Positions 6,188 to 6,275 of a stretch of 6,275 nucleotides of DNA are shown here, in pieces. The position numbers and the translations under genes are program-made. Under the pieces are notes generated by a model, which saw only the letters and a list, made by a program, of their open reading frames with translations, was not told the DNA's origin and did not search any database. This DNA comes from Flavobacteriaceae bacterium (GTDB lineage Bacteria; Bacteroidota; Bacteroidia; Flavobacteriales; Flavobacteriaceae), in NCBI GenBank assembly GCA_003511845.1, contig DOIV01000297.1, forward strand, positions 1-6,275. The letters run 5' to 3'. Numbering within the stretch: position 1 is the stretch's first letter; each line of letters opens with the position of its first letter.

Positions 6188-6275
6188 ATGTTAAAAAAAT
6201 ACTCAATATTAATTCTAGTATTATTATTTGTTTCTTTTTCAAATAATATAACTGCACAAAATGGTGGGGGTGAAG
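6188..6275 (+). CDS. Exported protein of unknown function (first 29 residues, cut by right edge)
   Basis: The ATG at 6188 opens a frame to the window end, encoding MLKKYSILILVLLFVSFSNN then ITAQNGGGE. This is a classical Sec signal peptide: Lys-Lys N-region, Leu/Ile/Val core, and a likely cleavage after ITA, before Q24, a junction common in Bacteroidota. There is no lipobox cysteine. The A/G-rich AAAGGGA at 6173-6179, 8 bases upstream, is the only Shine-Dalgarno-like element among the starts in this window. A consensus -7 element lies 53 bases upstream, so the gene probably has its own promoter. The glycine run just after the cleavage site is too little to identify a family, and I do not recognise the product. 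Confidence 0.75.
   Translation, partial: MLKKYSILILVLLFVSFSNNITAQNGGGE

Overview
This window comes from the chromosome of a member of the Bacteroidota, most likely a marine-type Flavobacteriaceae. It is strongly AT-rich. Translation starts lack clear Shine-Dalgarno sequences and are often preceded by A-rich leaders. Several promoters fit the Bacteroidota consensus TTG-N17-23-TAnnTTTG, the tRNA gene does not encode CCA, and the proteins resemble flavobacterial homologues. No mobile element, CRISPR array or integration site was seen.

Left two thirds (minus strand, 1-4781): a four-gene operon in the order TetR-type repressor, TolC-type outer-membrane channel, lipoprotein periplasmic adaptor, RND inner-membrane pump. 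The pump runs off the left edge after 557 codons. The gaps are only 4, 7 and 16 bp, so one transcript from the promoter in front of the repressor gene probably carries all four. Together the products form a complete tripartite efflux machine plus its likely local regulator. That promoter carries a perfect 10-bp inverted repeat that spans the -33 element and most of the -33/-7 spacer, which is where an autoregulating TetR repressor would bind.

Middle (4782-4921): a 140-bp divergent intergenic region holding the operator/promoter of the efflux operon and a weak promoter candidate for the rightward gene.

Right third (plus strand, 4922-6275): a trans-isoprenyl diphosphate synthase with both aspartate-rich motifs and no usable ATG start, then a tRNA with anticodon CAU behind its own promoter. 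A 155-bp intergenic stretch follows, with a consensus promoter and a 5'-leader hairpin. Last come the first 29 codons of an exported protein of unknown function, cut by the right edge.

This is mostly an ordinary housekeeping and efflux region, and I see no undescribed system. The points most worth a second look are the operator overlapping the tetR promoter with a near-leaderless transcript, an apparent extra membrane hairpin in the RND pump between TM6 and TM7, and the unresolved Met versus Ile2 identity of the CAU tRNA.
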